A stretch of DNA of 64,000 nt from contig NZ_CM001440.1 in NCBI RefSeq assembly GCF_000244975.1, positions 2,340,325 through 2,404,324 of the forward strand. The letters run 5' to 3'. Both the position numbers and the translations under genes were made by a program. Source of the DNA: Saccharomonospora cyanea NA-134 (GTDB taxonomy: Bacteria > Actinomycetota > Actinomycetes > Mycobacteriales > Pseudonocardiaceae). Under the pieces are notes generated by a model, which did not search any database, was not told the DNA's origin, and was given only the letters and a program-made list of their open reading frames with translations. The first letter of the stretch is position 1; each line of letters starts with the position of its first letter. Shown piece after piece: positions 49,688 through 57,383 of this stretch.

Positions 49688-49899
49688 TCAGCGGACGACG
49701 GCTACGGCCGGTGGGTAGTCAAGGTGTGGGGGTTCGTCGGCCGGGCCGAGGGCGTCAGTGGACTCGGCGCTGGAGGGAGTCGTACGTGGACGCCGGTGGT
49801 GACGCCGATGTGGGTGTGACCGAGGAGTTCCTTGATGGCGACGAGGGCGACGCCCCGTTCCGCGAGGAGGAGGGTGGAGGTCGTGGAGGCTGCGGACAT
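49688..49899 (-). pseudogene. C-terminal stump of a tyrosine recombinase (integrase)
   Basis: On the minus strand, LLLAERGVALVAIKELLGHT followed by HIGVTTGVHVRL is the end of a phage-type integrase: the helix before the catalytic HxxR/Tyr region, with LGHxxxxxTxxY, where the Tyr is replaced by His here. The tail continues in a second frame as ADEPPHLDYPPAVAVVR, so there is at least one frameshift. The N-terminal ~300 residues are missing. It is a relic of an integrative element and abuts the start of the Imm52 gene on the other strand. Confidence 0.68.
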
Positions 49900-50577
49900 G
49901 TTCTACGTAGGTGCCTATTGGGGGCCCCGAGTCGAGTCGGCCAATGAGTGCGCCCGGCGGCTGGCTCTTTGTCTGAGTCAGCTGGGGGTGGTGCACCCAG
50001 CCTTGGCGACGTGGTTCCGTAAGGGCAGGAGCAAGTCCGCCGCCTCCGGCAACCCCGTGGCGACCAGTGTGGATGTTTTGGAGGCCATGCTCGTAGGTGG
50101 TCGTGATCGTACGGATGTTGATGGCCGGGTCATCAGCGAGCTCGGGTTCAGTGTGTCGCTGTGGAACAAGAACCCTGTCCCGGTCTCGTTCAGCACCACA
50201 TGCGGTGCGAGCCCGGCGACGAGTTCTGTCAAGAACTACTTCACGCTGGAGCTTCCTGAACCGGTGGGAGCCGCTGCTGAATTGTATGACCCAGGGGTTG
50301 CGAGGTCTTTTTTTGCTCGGTAGTTGAGGCGTGGAATCCGCAGTGGGCAACGTTTGCGAACTACTCAATGCGTGTGGCTCAGGAGGGAAATCCAGGGCGT
50401 CCGGTGGGTGGCTGGATGACGTATGTTTCGGAGGCTCGAAAGCCAGCGGCAGCTGAAGGGCCCGGACTGTCTGTGGAAGAGTTCTCGGGCGGAACCCTAT
50501 TGACGGCCGGGCCTAGCCCTCTACAGGTATCAGGCTCGCATCTTTCGAGCGTCGTTGGATTCCTTTCGAGGGGATAA
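49898..50577 (+). pseudogene. Imm52 immunity gene interrupted by a frameshift at a T7 tract
   Basis: ATG 49898 has GGAGG 8 bp upstream and gives MFYVGAYWGPRVESANECA. WFRKGRSKSAASGNPV, DGRVISELGFSVSLWN and VSFSTTCGA follow; together these are the N-terminal two-thirds of Imm52. The frame stops at 50321-50323, immediately after a run of seven T (50308-50314). One extra T would continue as CSVVEAWNPQWATF, then GRPVGGWMTYVSEA and GGTLLTAGPSP, to a stop at 50575-50577, which restores a full-length protein of about 225 residues. It may be phase-variable, recently dead or a sequencing error. A GTG at 49883 is an alternative start. Confidence 0.78.
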
Positions 50578-50645
50578 GAGCTTGTTCTCAAAACCCTCGG
50601 TTACCTGCTGCGCGGGACTCGGTGCGGCGCCTTACCGCGTTGGGT

Positions 50646-50683
50646 CCCCTACTGTGGCACGCTGCTTGCGGTCACAGTAGGGG
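50646..50683. repeat. 11-bp perfect inverted repeat with 16-bp spacer
   Basis: CCCCTACTGTG (50646-50656) and CACAGTAGGGG (50673-50683) are exact reverse complements. It lies 68 bp after the restored end of the Imm52 gene. It could be a terminator for that locus, an operator or an element end. Confidence 0.75.
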
Positions 50684-50788
50684 GACGCACCTCCAGCACG
50701 CCTCCCTCCTCCGCCTTGCGATCCACCACACCGACCCCCGCTCACGGCGGAGAAGGGTTCGCGGAACACGCTCTCAGGGGTACAAGCG

Positions 50789-50875
50789 CGGTCCATCGCA
50801 GTGTCGCCGAGTCCGTCTACAGCCACATGGTTGTCCGTCAGGCGATGGTGGAAGCGGGCGCAAACCGGACCACGC
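50789..50875 (-). pseudogene. decayed duplicate of the arsR promoter and start region
   Basis: GAGTCCGTCTACAGCCACAT and GGTTGTCCGTCAG match GAGTCCATCTACAACCATAT and GGTTGTACGTTAG around the intact arsR start at 8.1 kb. Similarity continues for ~85 bp in total, about 70% by eye. The palindrome is broken and no downstream repressor gene remains. Confidence 0.5.
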
Positions 50876-50976
50876 CAGAAGCGGGCGAACGCCCGCCGGG
50901 TGGGCACGGTGGACGAAGCCCGGAAGGCGTCGAGGAACTGGGCCCCGGCCACCCCGAGGGGCTGAGTCGCCCGCCC

Positions 50977-51708
50977 TCAGCCCGGCGCGACGCGGTGCAG
51001 CGCCAGGGCGTCCCAGCGGTGGGCGGCGGCGTCCGTCGGCGCGCAAACGAGGCGACCGGCCCGCAGCGGAGGCCCGGCGGGCACCCGCTCGCCGCGCAAC
51101 CCCGCCTCGACGAAGGCGCGCAGCCGTTCCCCGCAGCGGCGGTAGAAGCGCAGCTGCGTGCGGCGGCCGAAGACGCGCCACCCCAGGAACGTGATGCGGT
51201 CCAGCGTCGGAGCACCCTGTGAGTAGCTGGACGCCACGAACTCGACCGCACCCGAGTGCTGGTGCTTCACCACCTCGTAGGTGACCTTGCCCCGCTCCAG
51301 ATGGCCGTCCAGCGTCTCGTACGCCCAGCCCCAGACCCGGTCGCCGTTGTCGCGGGTCTCGTCGACCACCTCGGTGATCCGGACGCCGCAGTAGAAGTGC
51401 ATCATGTGGAACCGGGCCTCCAGCAGCATGTCGCGGCCCAGCAGTGGGGTCGCCGGATCGTAGAGCGCCCGGACGATCTCCGGCGGCGAGAACTCGTAGT
51501 CGTGCACCAGCCGGCAGGCCAGTGCCCAGGACCCCTCCGGTTCCGGCTCACCCGGCCGCTCCGAGGGCAGTTCCTTTCGGTGCGTGTCGATGTTCCACGT
51601 CGGGCGGCGGACCTCGGTCACCGAGTAGTTGATGCCCGCGTCGGCGAGGTCGGCCCACGCCCGCGTGGTGTCCAGGCGCCCGAAGACCCAGTCACGCGCC
51701 GGATTCAC
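50977..51708 (-). CDS. DUF1990 family protein
   Basis: GTG 51708, with AAGGA 6 bp upstream, overlapping the previous stop (GTGA); 243 residues. Family features are INYSVTEVRRPTWN near the start, FHMMHFYCGVRITEVVDE in the middle and ETLDGHLERGKVTYEVVKH, followed by EFVASSYSQGAPTLDR. DUF1990 proteins are single-domain beta-rich proteins related to SRPBCC-type folds, of unknown function. The C-terminal ~40 residues are variable. It forms a two-gene minus-strand unit with a small membrane protein. Confidence 0.8.
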   Translation of the reverse strand: MNPARDWVFGRLDTTRAWADLADAGINYSVTEVRRPTWNIDTHRKELPSERPGEPEPEGSWALACRLVHDYEFSPPEIVRALYDPATPLLGRDMLLEARFHMMHFYCGVRITEVVDETRDNGDRVWGWAYETLDGHLERGKVTYEVVKHQHSGAVEFVASSYSQGAPTLDRITFLGWRVFGRRTQLRFYRRCGERLRAFVEAGLRGERVPAGPPLRAGRLVCAPTDAAAHRWDALALHRVAPG

Positions 51709-51917
51709 TCGTAGTCCTTCAACGAGTCGCCGATCAACCACATCGTCGGCGGCCACAGCCCCACGAAGAGCGCCCGCCGCTCGGCGTTGCCCCGCTGAGC
51801 CTGGTCCACCGTCTTGGCACGCACCCACAGGCCCACGCAGAGCGTGATCGTGACCAGCGAGGCCAGGTGGAAGTGGTCGCTGCGCAGCCCTACTCGATGC
51901 AGTAGTCCAACCACCAT
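51705..51917 (-). CDS. small membrane protein, 70 aa
   Basis: ATG 51917. One or two hydrophobic segments (FHLASLVTITLCVGLWV; RALFVGLWPPTMWLIGD) flank a basic loop (AKTVDQAQRGNAERR), suggesting a helical hairpin in the membrane. It overlaps the DUF1990 gene by 4 bp, so the two are co-translated. The family is not recognised, but it resembles small proteins commonly annotated next to DUF1990 genes. Confidence 0.6.
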   Translation of the reverse strand: MVVGLLHRVGLRSDHFHLASLVTITLCVGLWVRAKTVDQAQRGNAERRALFVGLWPPTMWLIGDSLKDYE

Positions 51918-52010
51918 GTGCGTCTCCCCTGTCGACTCGTGTCAGCGTGTGGTGTGCGGGTATTCGAGTCTGTACCCGATTCTGGGAGTCCGGAGACCTG
52001 GAGGACACCG

Positions 52011-52715
52011 ATGCAGCGACCTCGTCGAATGGGCGCCGTGGTCGCACGGTGGCTGCTGGGTACGGCGCTCGTCACGTGGCGTTACCTCTGGGAGACCACG
52101 CCCCTCTACCGGAACGAGTGTCAGGGCGACGAGCGGGACAGTCCTCCGCCGGTGCCGTCCGGTGCGGTGGACGGCCGCGCGCAACTCGCGTCGGACGGCT
52201 ACGGGCCCCTGTTCCACCGCCGCTTCCAGGCACGCATCGCGGATGCCGAGCTCGACGCCGACCAGCTCGTCGACCGCGTCGTCTGCGACTTCAAACACTT
52301 CGTGCCCACCGAGGTGGTCGACATTCACGCCGACGGGGTCGAGAACCGGGGGCTCGATGTCGGCGACGAGCTGGTGGTGGAGATGCCGGGGCCGTGGAAC
52401 GGTCCGGTCCGGGTGACACACCGTGACGCCACGTCCCTGCGGCTGATGACCCTGCGCGGTCACCTGGAAGCCGGGCAGGTGCAGTTCCAGGCCAGGGGGG
52501 ACGGCGAGGAGCTGGTCTTCGAGATCGAACTCTGGGCCCGGCCCAGCACCCGCCTCGTGCACATGCTGTACTCGCGCCTGCGCCTGGCGAAGGAGGTGCA
52601 GCTCAACATGTGGGTGCGCTTCTGTCTGTCCGCCGTGGCGACGTCCGGCGGGCGGCTGGTCGACGGGGTGCACATCGAGACCCGCGGGTGCGCTCCGGCC
52701 ATGGTGGTTTCCTGA
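52011..52715 (+). CDS. DUF1990-related protein with N-terminal hydrophobic segment
   Basis: ATG 52011, with GGAGG 7 bp upstream; 234 residues. The first 30 residues include a possible membrane anchor (VVARWLLGTALVTWRYLW). The rest has VVEMPGPWNGPVRVTHRD, SLRLMTLRGHLEAGQVQF and VFEIELWARPSTRLVHMLY, typical of the second group of DUF1990-annotated proteins. It is divergent from the other DUF1990 gene, so the pair may serve one membrane or lipid-related task. Function unknown. Confidence 0.72.
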   Translation: MQRPRRMGAVVARWLLGTALVTWRYLWETTPLYRNECQGDERDSPPPVPSGAVDGRAQLASDGYGPLFHRRFQARIADAELDADQLVDRVVCDFKHFVPTEVVDIHADGVENRGLDVGDELVVEMPGPWNGPVRVTHRDATSLRLMTLRGHLEAGQVQFQARGDGEELVFEIELWARPSTRLVHMLYSRLRLAKEVQLNMWVRFCLSAVATSGGRLVDGVHIETRGCAPAMVVS

Positions 52716-52799
52716 CGACACGCTTTCGTCGCGGGCACCCGGAACCCGCGGCGGGCCTCCTGCGTCCAACGGTCACCCAACGGTGCGGAGGAGGGCCCC

Positions 52800-53153
52800 G
52801 TGGCAGAAGGATTCAAGGTCGAGCCCGACGAGCTCGACGGCTATGCCGAACTGATGACACGGAACGCGGAACACTTCCTGACGATCAAGGAGCACGCGGT
52901 TTCCAAGGGCGGCGACACCTCCGGGTTCACCGGACTGCTGTCTCTGCTGGTCCCCGTGGTGACCACGGTCGCGGACCTCTACGGTCGCACCCTCGACTTC
53001 GGAAACAGGACGTTGACCAACGACGCGTCGGGCCTCCAGAAGGCCGCCGAGGCCTACCGGAAGAGGGACAAGGCCAACGGCGACAATCTCGGCCTCATCG
53101 AGCAGGGCCTGAACGCGGTGCCCGGTGCTCCGGTCGTGGGAGGCGCCCAGTGA
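52800..53153 (+). CDS. ESX/WXG100-type secretion target (EspC-like)
   Basis: GTG 52800 after GGAGGAGGG; 117 residues. FKVEPDELDGYAELMTRNAE opens a helical hairpin, with LQKAAEAYRKRDKANGDNL as the second long helix, in the style of EspC-like type VII secretion targets. No signal peptide. It is the first of three overlapping genes and probably dimerises with the next product for export through an ESX system encoded elsewhere. Confidence 0.7.
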   Translation: MAEGFKVEPDELDGYAELMTRNAEHFLTIKEHAVSKGGDTSGFTGLLSLLVPVVTTVADLYGRTLDFGNRTLTNDASGLQKAAEAYRKRDKANGDNLGLIEQGLNAVPGAPVVGGAQ

Positions 53154-54079
53154 CCGCCTACGCCGACGTCGAGGACCCGGCAGCCGCGTTGGCCACGGCA
53201 CCGGAGGACCGTCCGGGCAGGCAGAGCACGAAGGAACTCATCGAGAAGGCGGGCTGGAAGATCCAGGGGGTCAACTGGATCTACGAGAAGGTGACCGGGG
53301 AGAACCTGGTCGAAGCCTTGATCAACCCGCTGCTCGGGGACTTCGAGAAGATCGACGCCAACGCGCACGCGTGGGACCAGGTGTCCAAGGCGCTCGACTC
53401 GGTCCGACGCAACCTCGACGCGGGCGTCGACCAGCTCGGTGAGCACTGGCAGGGCGACGGGGCGTCGAGTTTCGCCCGCCGGATGGACTCCATGTGGGCG
53501 CTGGCCATCGAGGCCGACTCACAGGTCGCCCGCATCATCGGCGACAGGTTCAAGAGCATGGCGAACACGTGCCGCACGGCGACGAGCATCGCTCTGTCGC
53601 TGCTCGACAAGCTCGTCACCAAGCTCATGGAAGCCGCGATGACCGCGTGGATCCCGGTGGTGGGCTGGGGCAAGGCGGTGTGGATGGTCTACGACGCGAT
53701 CCAGATCGTCGACGCCATCCGCAAGATCATCATCTCGATCCAGACGCTGATCGAGGGCGTGCAGGGCATGGTGGACGGCATCGTGGCCATGGGCACGGCA
53801 CTGATGAAGATCAAGGACATCCGGGACGTCAACGACGCGCTCGACGTGCTGGACTCCTACCAGCAGGGCCGGGAGACCTACGACAACGGGCTCAGCGCGG
53901 CCAAGTCGGGTGCTCTGGGCGCGGCGTACAACGGCTACAAGCTGGGTGGTGCCGTCAACTCCGCGACAGGCCGGTACTCCACACCCACCGGCACAGGAAC
54001 CTCCCCTTCGCCTTCCCCCTCTCCCGCTCCATCACCGTCGCCGAGTCCCGGCACCGGTGGCACCGGAGGTGCGCGATGA
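53150..54079 (+). CDS. WXG-domain protein with proline-rich tail
   Basis: GTG overlapping the previous stop; 309 residues. A central WXG-like motif (GEHWQGDGASSFARRM, ~100) sits between two long helices. A hydrophobic helical stretch follows (AWIPVVGWGKAVWMVYDAIQ, ~165-185, then coiled helices to ~250). The C-terminus is a Pro/Ser/Gly repeat tail. No toxin domain is seen, so it looks like a secreted structural or carrier protein rather than an LXG toxin. Its operon partners are the EspC-like gene upstream and a small acidic protein downstream. Confidence 0.7.
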   Translation: MTAYADVEDPAAALATAPEDRPGRQSTKELIEKAGWKIQGVNWIYEKVTGENLVEALINPLLGDFEKIDANAHAWDQVSKALDSVRRNLDAGVDQLGEHWQGDGASSFARRMDSMWALAIEADSQVARIIGDRFKSMANTCRTATSIALSLLDKLVTKLMEAAMTAWIPVVGWGKAVWMVYDAIQIVDAIRKIIISIQTLIEGVQGMVDGIVAMGTALMKIKDIRDVNDALDVLDSYQQGRETYDNGLSAAKSGALGAAYNGYKLGGAVNSATGRYSTPTGTGTSPSPSPSPAPSPSPSPGTGGTGGAR

Positions 54080-54483
54080 CCTTCTACGACAAGGCCCGGC
54101 TCGACGAGCTGGTCGCCGACGTGGACGCCAAGCTCGCCGGCGTCGACCTGGCAGCCTCCGAGGCGAGCCGCGTGCAGTCGCGCTCGCCCGGCCTCTCCGA
54201 GCGGGATCTCGCCGCCATCGAACGGCACGCGGAGAGTGCCCGCGCCCCGCGCGAGCTCAAGGAGCTGGTTTCGCGCATCAAGGAGGGCGAGCTGTCCTGG
54301 TCCGACATCACGTCCGGTCGCGCGCTCGACGACGAAGGTGTCCAGGCGGCCATGGCGGCCTCGCTGCCCGACCTCGCCCGGGCCCACCAGGAACTACGGG
54401 AGGGCCAGGACCCGGACTCGATCATCGAGGCCGCCCGGGGCGACGACGAGGAGGGCGGGTCCATCATGCGCCGGGGTTGGTGA
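54076..54483 (+). CDS. hypothetical protein of the WXG gene set, 135 aa
   Basis: ATG overlapping the previous stop by 4 bp. Predicted almost wholly helical: TFYDKARLDELVADVDAKL, then LSERDLAAIERHAESARAP and an acidic C-terminal end. It resembles small proteins that end actinobacterial WXG100 gene sets and may act as chaperone or regulator of secretion. The family is not named with confidence. Confidence 0.6.
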   Translation: MTFYDKARLDELVADVDAKLAGVDLAASEASRVQSRSPGLSERDLAAIERHAESARAPRELKELVSRIKEGELSWSDITSGRALDDEGVQAAMAASLPDLARAHQELREGQDPDSIIEAARGDDEEGGSIMRRGW

Positions 54484-54493
54484 GTCCTCGCGT

Positions 54494-55057
54494 TCAGCCC
54501 GCGGGCCACGCGGACCCAGAGGGTTTCGTGGTGCCCCGGTTGTGCACGATGTCCCAGGCCAGCGCCGCCGCGATGGCGAGCTGCCGTGCGGGTGAGCCGA
54601 GGTCCGGATGCAGGCGGAGCACGTCCCGCCGGACCTTGCGGCCGTCCCGTTTGGCCAGTGCCCCGACCCGCAGCGGTGCGAACTCGCCGAGACTGCCGAG
54701 TGAAGCGCCGGTGCTGTCGGTGAGGGCGATGTCCGAGCCCCGCTTCAGCATCGAGCCCAGGAGCGTTCCCGAGCCGTCGGTGACCTCCACCCGCGTGTGG
54801 CGCACCGAGAAGCCCTTCCGGATGCCCAGCACCTCCCGGCCGTCGGGCAGCTCGACCTTCAGGTCGAACGACGTGTGCCCGGAGAACCCGGTCGCCCGTA
54901 CCAGGGAGAGCGCTCGTGGTGCGGACCGCTCGCCGACCGTGGCCAGCGAGCGGTCGTGCTCGTCGTAGACCGACACGTCGTACGTCGTGCGCCAGAGGGC
55001 GTTGCGGAACCCGCCGGGATGCTCGATGAGCAGGGTCGGTGCGCTGAACAAGTCCAC
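54494..55057 (-). CDS. LURP-one/scramblase-like beta-barrel protein
   Basis: GTG 55057; 187 residues. Repeated beta-strand units (YDVSVYDEHDRSLATVGE; VLGIRKGFSVRHTRVEVTDG; LLGSMLKRGSDIALTDSTG) give the pattern of the tubby-like LURP-one-related fold. The C-terminal LAIAAALAWDIVHNRG helix completes that fold. Bacterial members are of unknown function. It stands alone, convergent with the WXG set. Confidence 0.68.
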   Translation of the reverse strand: MDLFSAPTLLIEHPGGFRNALWRTTYDVSVYDEHDRSLATVGERSAPRALSLVRATGFSGHTSFDLKVELPDGREVLGIRKGFSVRHTRVEVTDGSGTLLGSMLKRGSDIALTDSTGASLGSLGEFAPLRVGALAKRDGRKVRRDVLRLHPDLGSPARQLAIAAALAWDIVHNRGTTKPSGSAWPAG

Positions 55058-55110
55058 GGCCGGAAGCGTAGCCGGGCGTCGGTGCCGCCGTGGTGTGGAC
55101 GCGGGCGCCG

Positions 55111-56817
55111 TCAGCCCACGGCGGCACCACAGGTCTTCGCGACTGCCGGGTCCGGGTCGTAACGGAGACCAGTGCGGTGGAACGCGCCGGTGAGGTTGTC
55201 CCAGAACCGTTCCAGGCTCATCGGCTCGCGCACCGAGGCGAGGACGTCCCGCACCTCCGGGCACGCGAGGGCGGCGCGGGCGTCGGCCAGCCCCGCGCCC
55301 GGCGTTCCGGCGTCGGCGAGATCCCATGCCGGTGGGAGGTGTTTGTCGTGTCCGGCCATGCCCTGGGGGCGGGGTTCGGCATGTGAGGCGAGGGGATTGG
55401 CGAGTGCCAGGGAGTCGTGCACGCGGACGTCCGAGTCGGTGAGCATGCCCACGGCACCGATGCAGCAGGTGACCACGGTGCTGTGGGAAAGGGTCGTGGG
55501 ATGGGCCTGCCATCCGGTTTCGCCGTGAGCGACGATCACGGGTCCATCCTGGGCGTGCAGCGTGTCGAGCGGGGCGCTCATCATCGGCACCTCGGCGAAG
55601 TGCTCGGCGAGCACGGGATGCTCCTGACGGGTGGAGTAGGCCCAGAAGGCTCGTTCGTCGCTGATGCCGATACCCGCCGGTTCCTGTGGGCTGTAGGGGA
55701 CGTGGAGCCACCAGCCCGCCGCTACCGTCCAGGCACCGACCACGCCGAGGGGAAGCAGTGCGCGGGGTGTGGCGGGGAGGACGAGTACGGGCAGCAGCAG
55801 GCAGAAGATCGCGGGGAGGAGCATGCGGGCGTGCATGAAGTCGCCGCCGATCCACACCACGTACAGCGTCAGCACCAGCACGGGAGCGAGCACGGCCACC
55901 CCGAGCCCGGCCACCGTGCGCCGGCGCACGGTCACCACCAGAGCGACTGCCAGCGCGAGTAGCGGAACGAGCAGGAGGTAGGTGTCGACGGTGTCCGTGA
56001 GGTACCGCCAGCCCCGGTCGATCCGCGGTGTGGACGCTTCCTTGGCGAGGGCGGTGTTCGGTGTCAGCAGGCCGTAGTAGCCCATGCGGAACACCTGGTA
56101 GGCCACGGGCAGTGCCCCGGCCACCAGCGCCAGACGGAGTGCAGGGCCGCGGCGGGCGCGGGTGACGACGAGCAGCGCGACGAACCCGGCGGCGGTGAAG
56201 AGGGCGAACTCGGGGCGGACGAGAGGGCCGAGCCCGATCACCAGAGCCGTGGGCCAGTGGCGCCCACCGTCATCGCGGGCGAGGCGGACGAGCAGCCACC
56301 ACACCGCGCCGAGCCAGCAGAAGGCCAGGCCGGTTTCCAGGCCGGACGTGGCGAACTCGCGAAACGGCGACATCGCGAGGACTGCGAGGACACCGGCGGG
56401 GGCGAGCACCACCGTGGTGCCGTGCAGCCGGCGGGTGCCGTCGAGCGCCAGACCGAGCCCGGCGACAGCGCACAACCCACCGACCGCGAGCGAGAGCCAT
56501 TCCAGGCGCAGGCCCGACATACCCACCAGCGCGAGCAGATATGTCCAGAGTGGACTTGTGTTCACCTCGACGCGCTCACCGACGTTGAAGACGGGGCCGT
56601 GGCCTTCCAGCAGGTGCCGTACCGTGCGCAGCACGATGAGACCGTCGTCGGCGATCCACCGGCTGTTCCAGGCGAGCAGCGCGAACAACGCCACACACCC
56701 ACCCACCACAGCCAGGTTCCACGTCCCCCTACCGGGCCGCCATCGTCGGGGTTGGTCGGTCACGGCCGCGCGGGTGCCGGCGGCGGTCTCGTCGACGAGG
56801 GCCAACGAACTCTCCAC
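55111..56817 (-). CDS. aftB: AftB-like terminal arabinofuranosyltransferase
   Basis: 568 residues with about ten membrane helices and a C-terminal extracytoplasmic domain (~400-568). The first loop holds the GT-C catalytic motif RWIADDGLIVLRTVRHLLEG, and VNTSPLWTYLLALVG follows. Both are strongly reminiscent of mycobacterial AftB (Rv3805c-like), which adds terminal beta-1,2-arabinofuranose to arabinogalactan from decaprenyl-phosphoryl-arabinose. This implies an arabinan-containing envelope. In mycobacteria aftB lies near other envelope genes; here it is not obviously in such a cluster. Confidence 0.8.
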   Translation of the reverse strand: MESSLALVDETAAGTRAAVTDQPRRWRPGRGTWNLAVVGGCVALFALLAWNSRWIADDGLIVLRTVRHLLEGHGPVFNVGERVEVNTSPLWTYLLALVGMSGLRLEWLSLAVGGLCAVAGLGLALDGTRRLHGTTVVLAPAGVLAVLAMSPFREFATSGLETGLAFCWLGAVWWLLVRLARDDGGRHWPTALVIGLGPLVRPEFALFTAAGFVALLVVTRARRGPALRLALVAGALPVAYQVFRMGYYGLLTPNTALAKEASTPRIDRGWRYLTDTVDTYLLLVPLLALAVALVVTVRRRTVAGLGVAVLAPVLVLTLYVVWIGGDFMHARMLLPAIFCLLLPVLVLPATPRALLPLGVVGAWTVAAGWWLHVPYSPQEPAGIGISDERAFWAYSTRQEHPVLAEHFAEVPMMSAPLDTLHAQDGPVIVAHGETGWQAHPTTLSHSTVVTCCIGAVGMLTDSDVRVHDSLALANPLASHAEPRPQGMAGHDKHLPPAWDLADAGTPGAGLADARAALACPEVRDVLASVREPMSLERFWDNLTGAFHRTGLRYDPDPAVAKTCGAAVG

Positions 56818-56930
56818 TCAGGTCGGTACTACGGTTTCCGACCCTGAGTGGCCGGCACAGCCACGACTGTTGCAGCCGCTTCGTAAGACCTGCCCCTACA
56901 GCTCGGGTCCGGGACGCCCGGCCTGGTGGG

Positions 56931-57323
56931 TCAGTAGTCGTCGCGTCCGGTGAACTGCTCCTCCAGGAGTTCGGCGGAGCCGGTGACGAGTTCGAGCGGG
57001 TCGACGAACTCGTTGATGTCGAGGTTGACCAGAGGAAGCGAATGCCGCAGCACGAGATGCTCACCCATGAGCACCGCTCCGCCGACCACGATGGTGTCGC
57101 CGATCTCGGTCAGCACCTCCTGGAGGTCGACCTGGTCGACGCGGGCGAACGGCGTCGCGATCTGTACCCATTCCTCCCTGCGGTCGAGAACCTCCCTCGC
57201 GATGATCACCACCTGGGCCCGCCGATCCTCGTAGGAGATCCGGACGCGGATCTCGTCCGGCTCGTCGCGGACCACGTCGTAGCTCTCCCGGATGTAGGCC
57301 ACCAGATCACCCCAGGTCGCCAT
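56931..57323 (-). CDS. YbjN/type III secretion chaperone-like domain protein
   Basis: The ATG at 57323 (MATWGDLVAYIRESYDVV) is preferred over an upstream ATG with an unrelated extension; 130 residues. An N-terminal helix, five beta strands (IRVRISYEDRRAQVVIIARE) and C-terminal helix ELLEEQF match the YbjN/Tir-chaperone-like fold. Actinobacterial members are soluble proteins of unknown function. It is a single gene between aftB and the Lnt-like gene. Confidence 0.65.
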   Translation of the reverse strand: MATWGDLVAYIRESYDVVRDEPDEIRVRISYEDRRAQVVIIAREVLDRREEWVQIATPFARVDQVDLQEVLTEIGDTIVVGGAVLMGEHLVLRHSLPLVNLDINEFVDPLELVTGSAELLEEQFTGRDDY

Positions 57324-57383
57324 CGGGCTCCCCTCCCCAGTTCCTGTCACGACAGGGCCCGACGCGGCCCCGGTTGATCAAGG

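Larger units (their letters stand above)
50578..50976 (-). other. 399-bp gap holding a hairpin and an arsR relic
   Basis: No intact gene is present. It contains the inverted repeat at 50646-50683 and, on the minus strand, a decayed copy of the arsR start region at 50789-50875. The rest is high-GC without a recognisable product. Confidence 0.55.
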
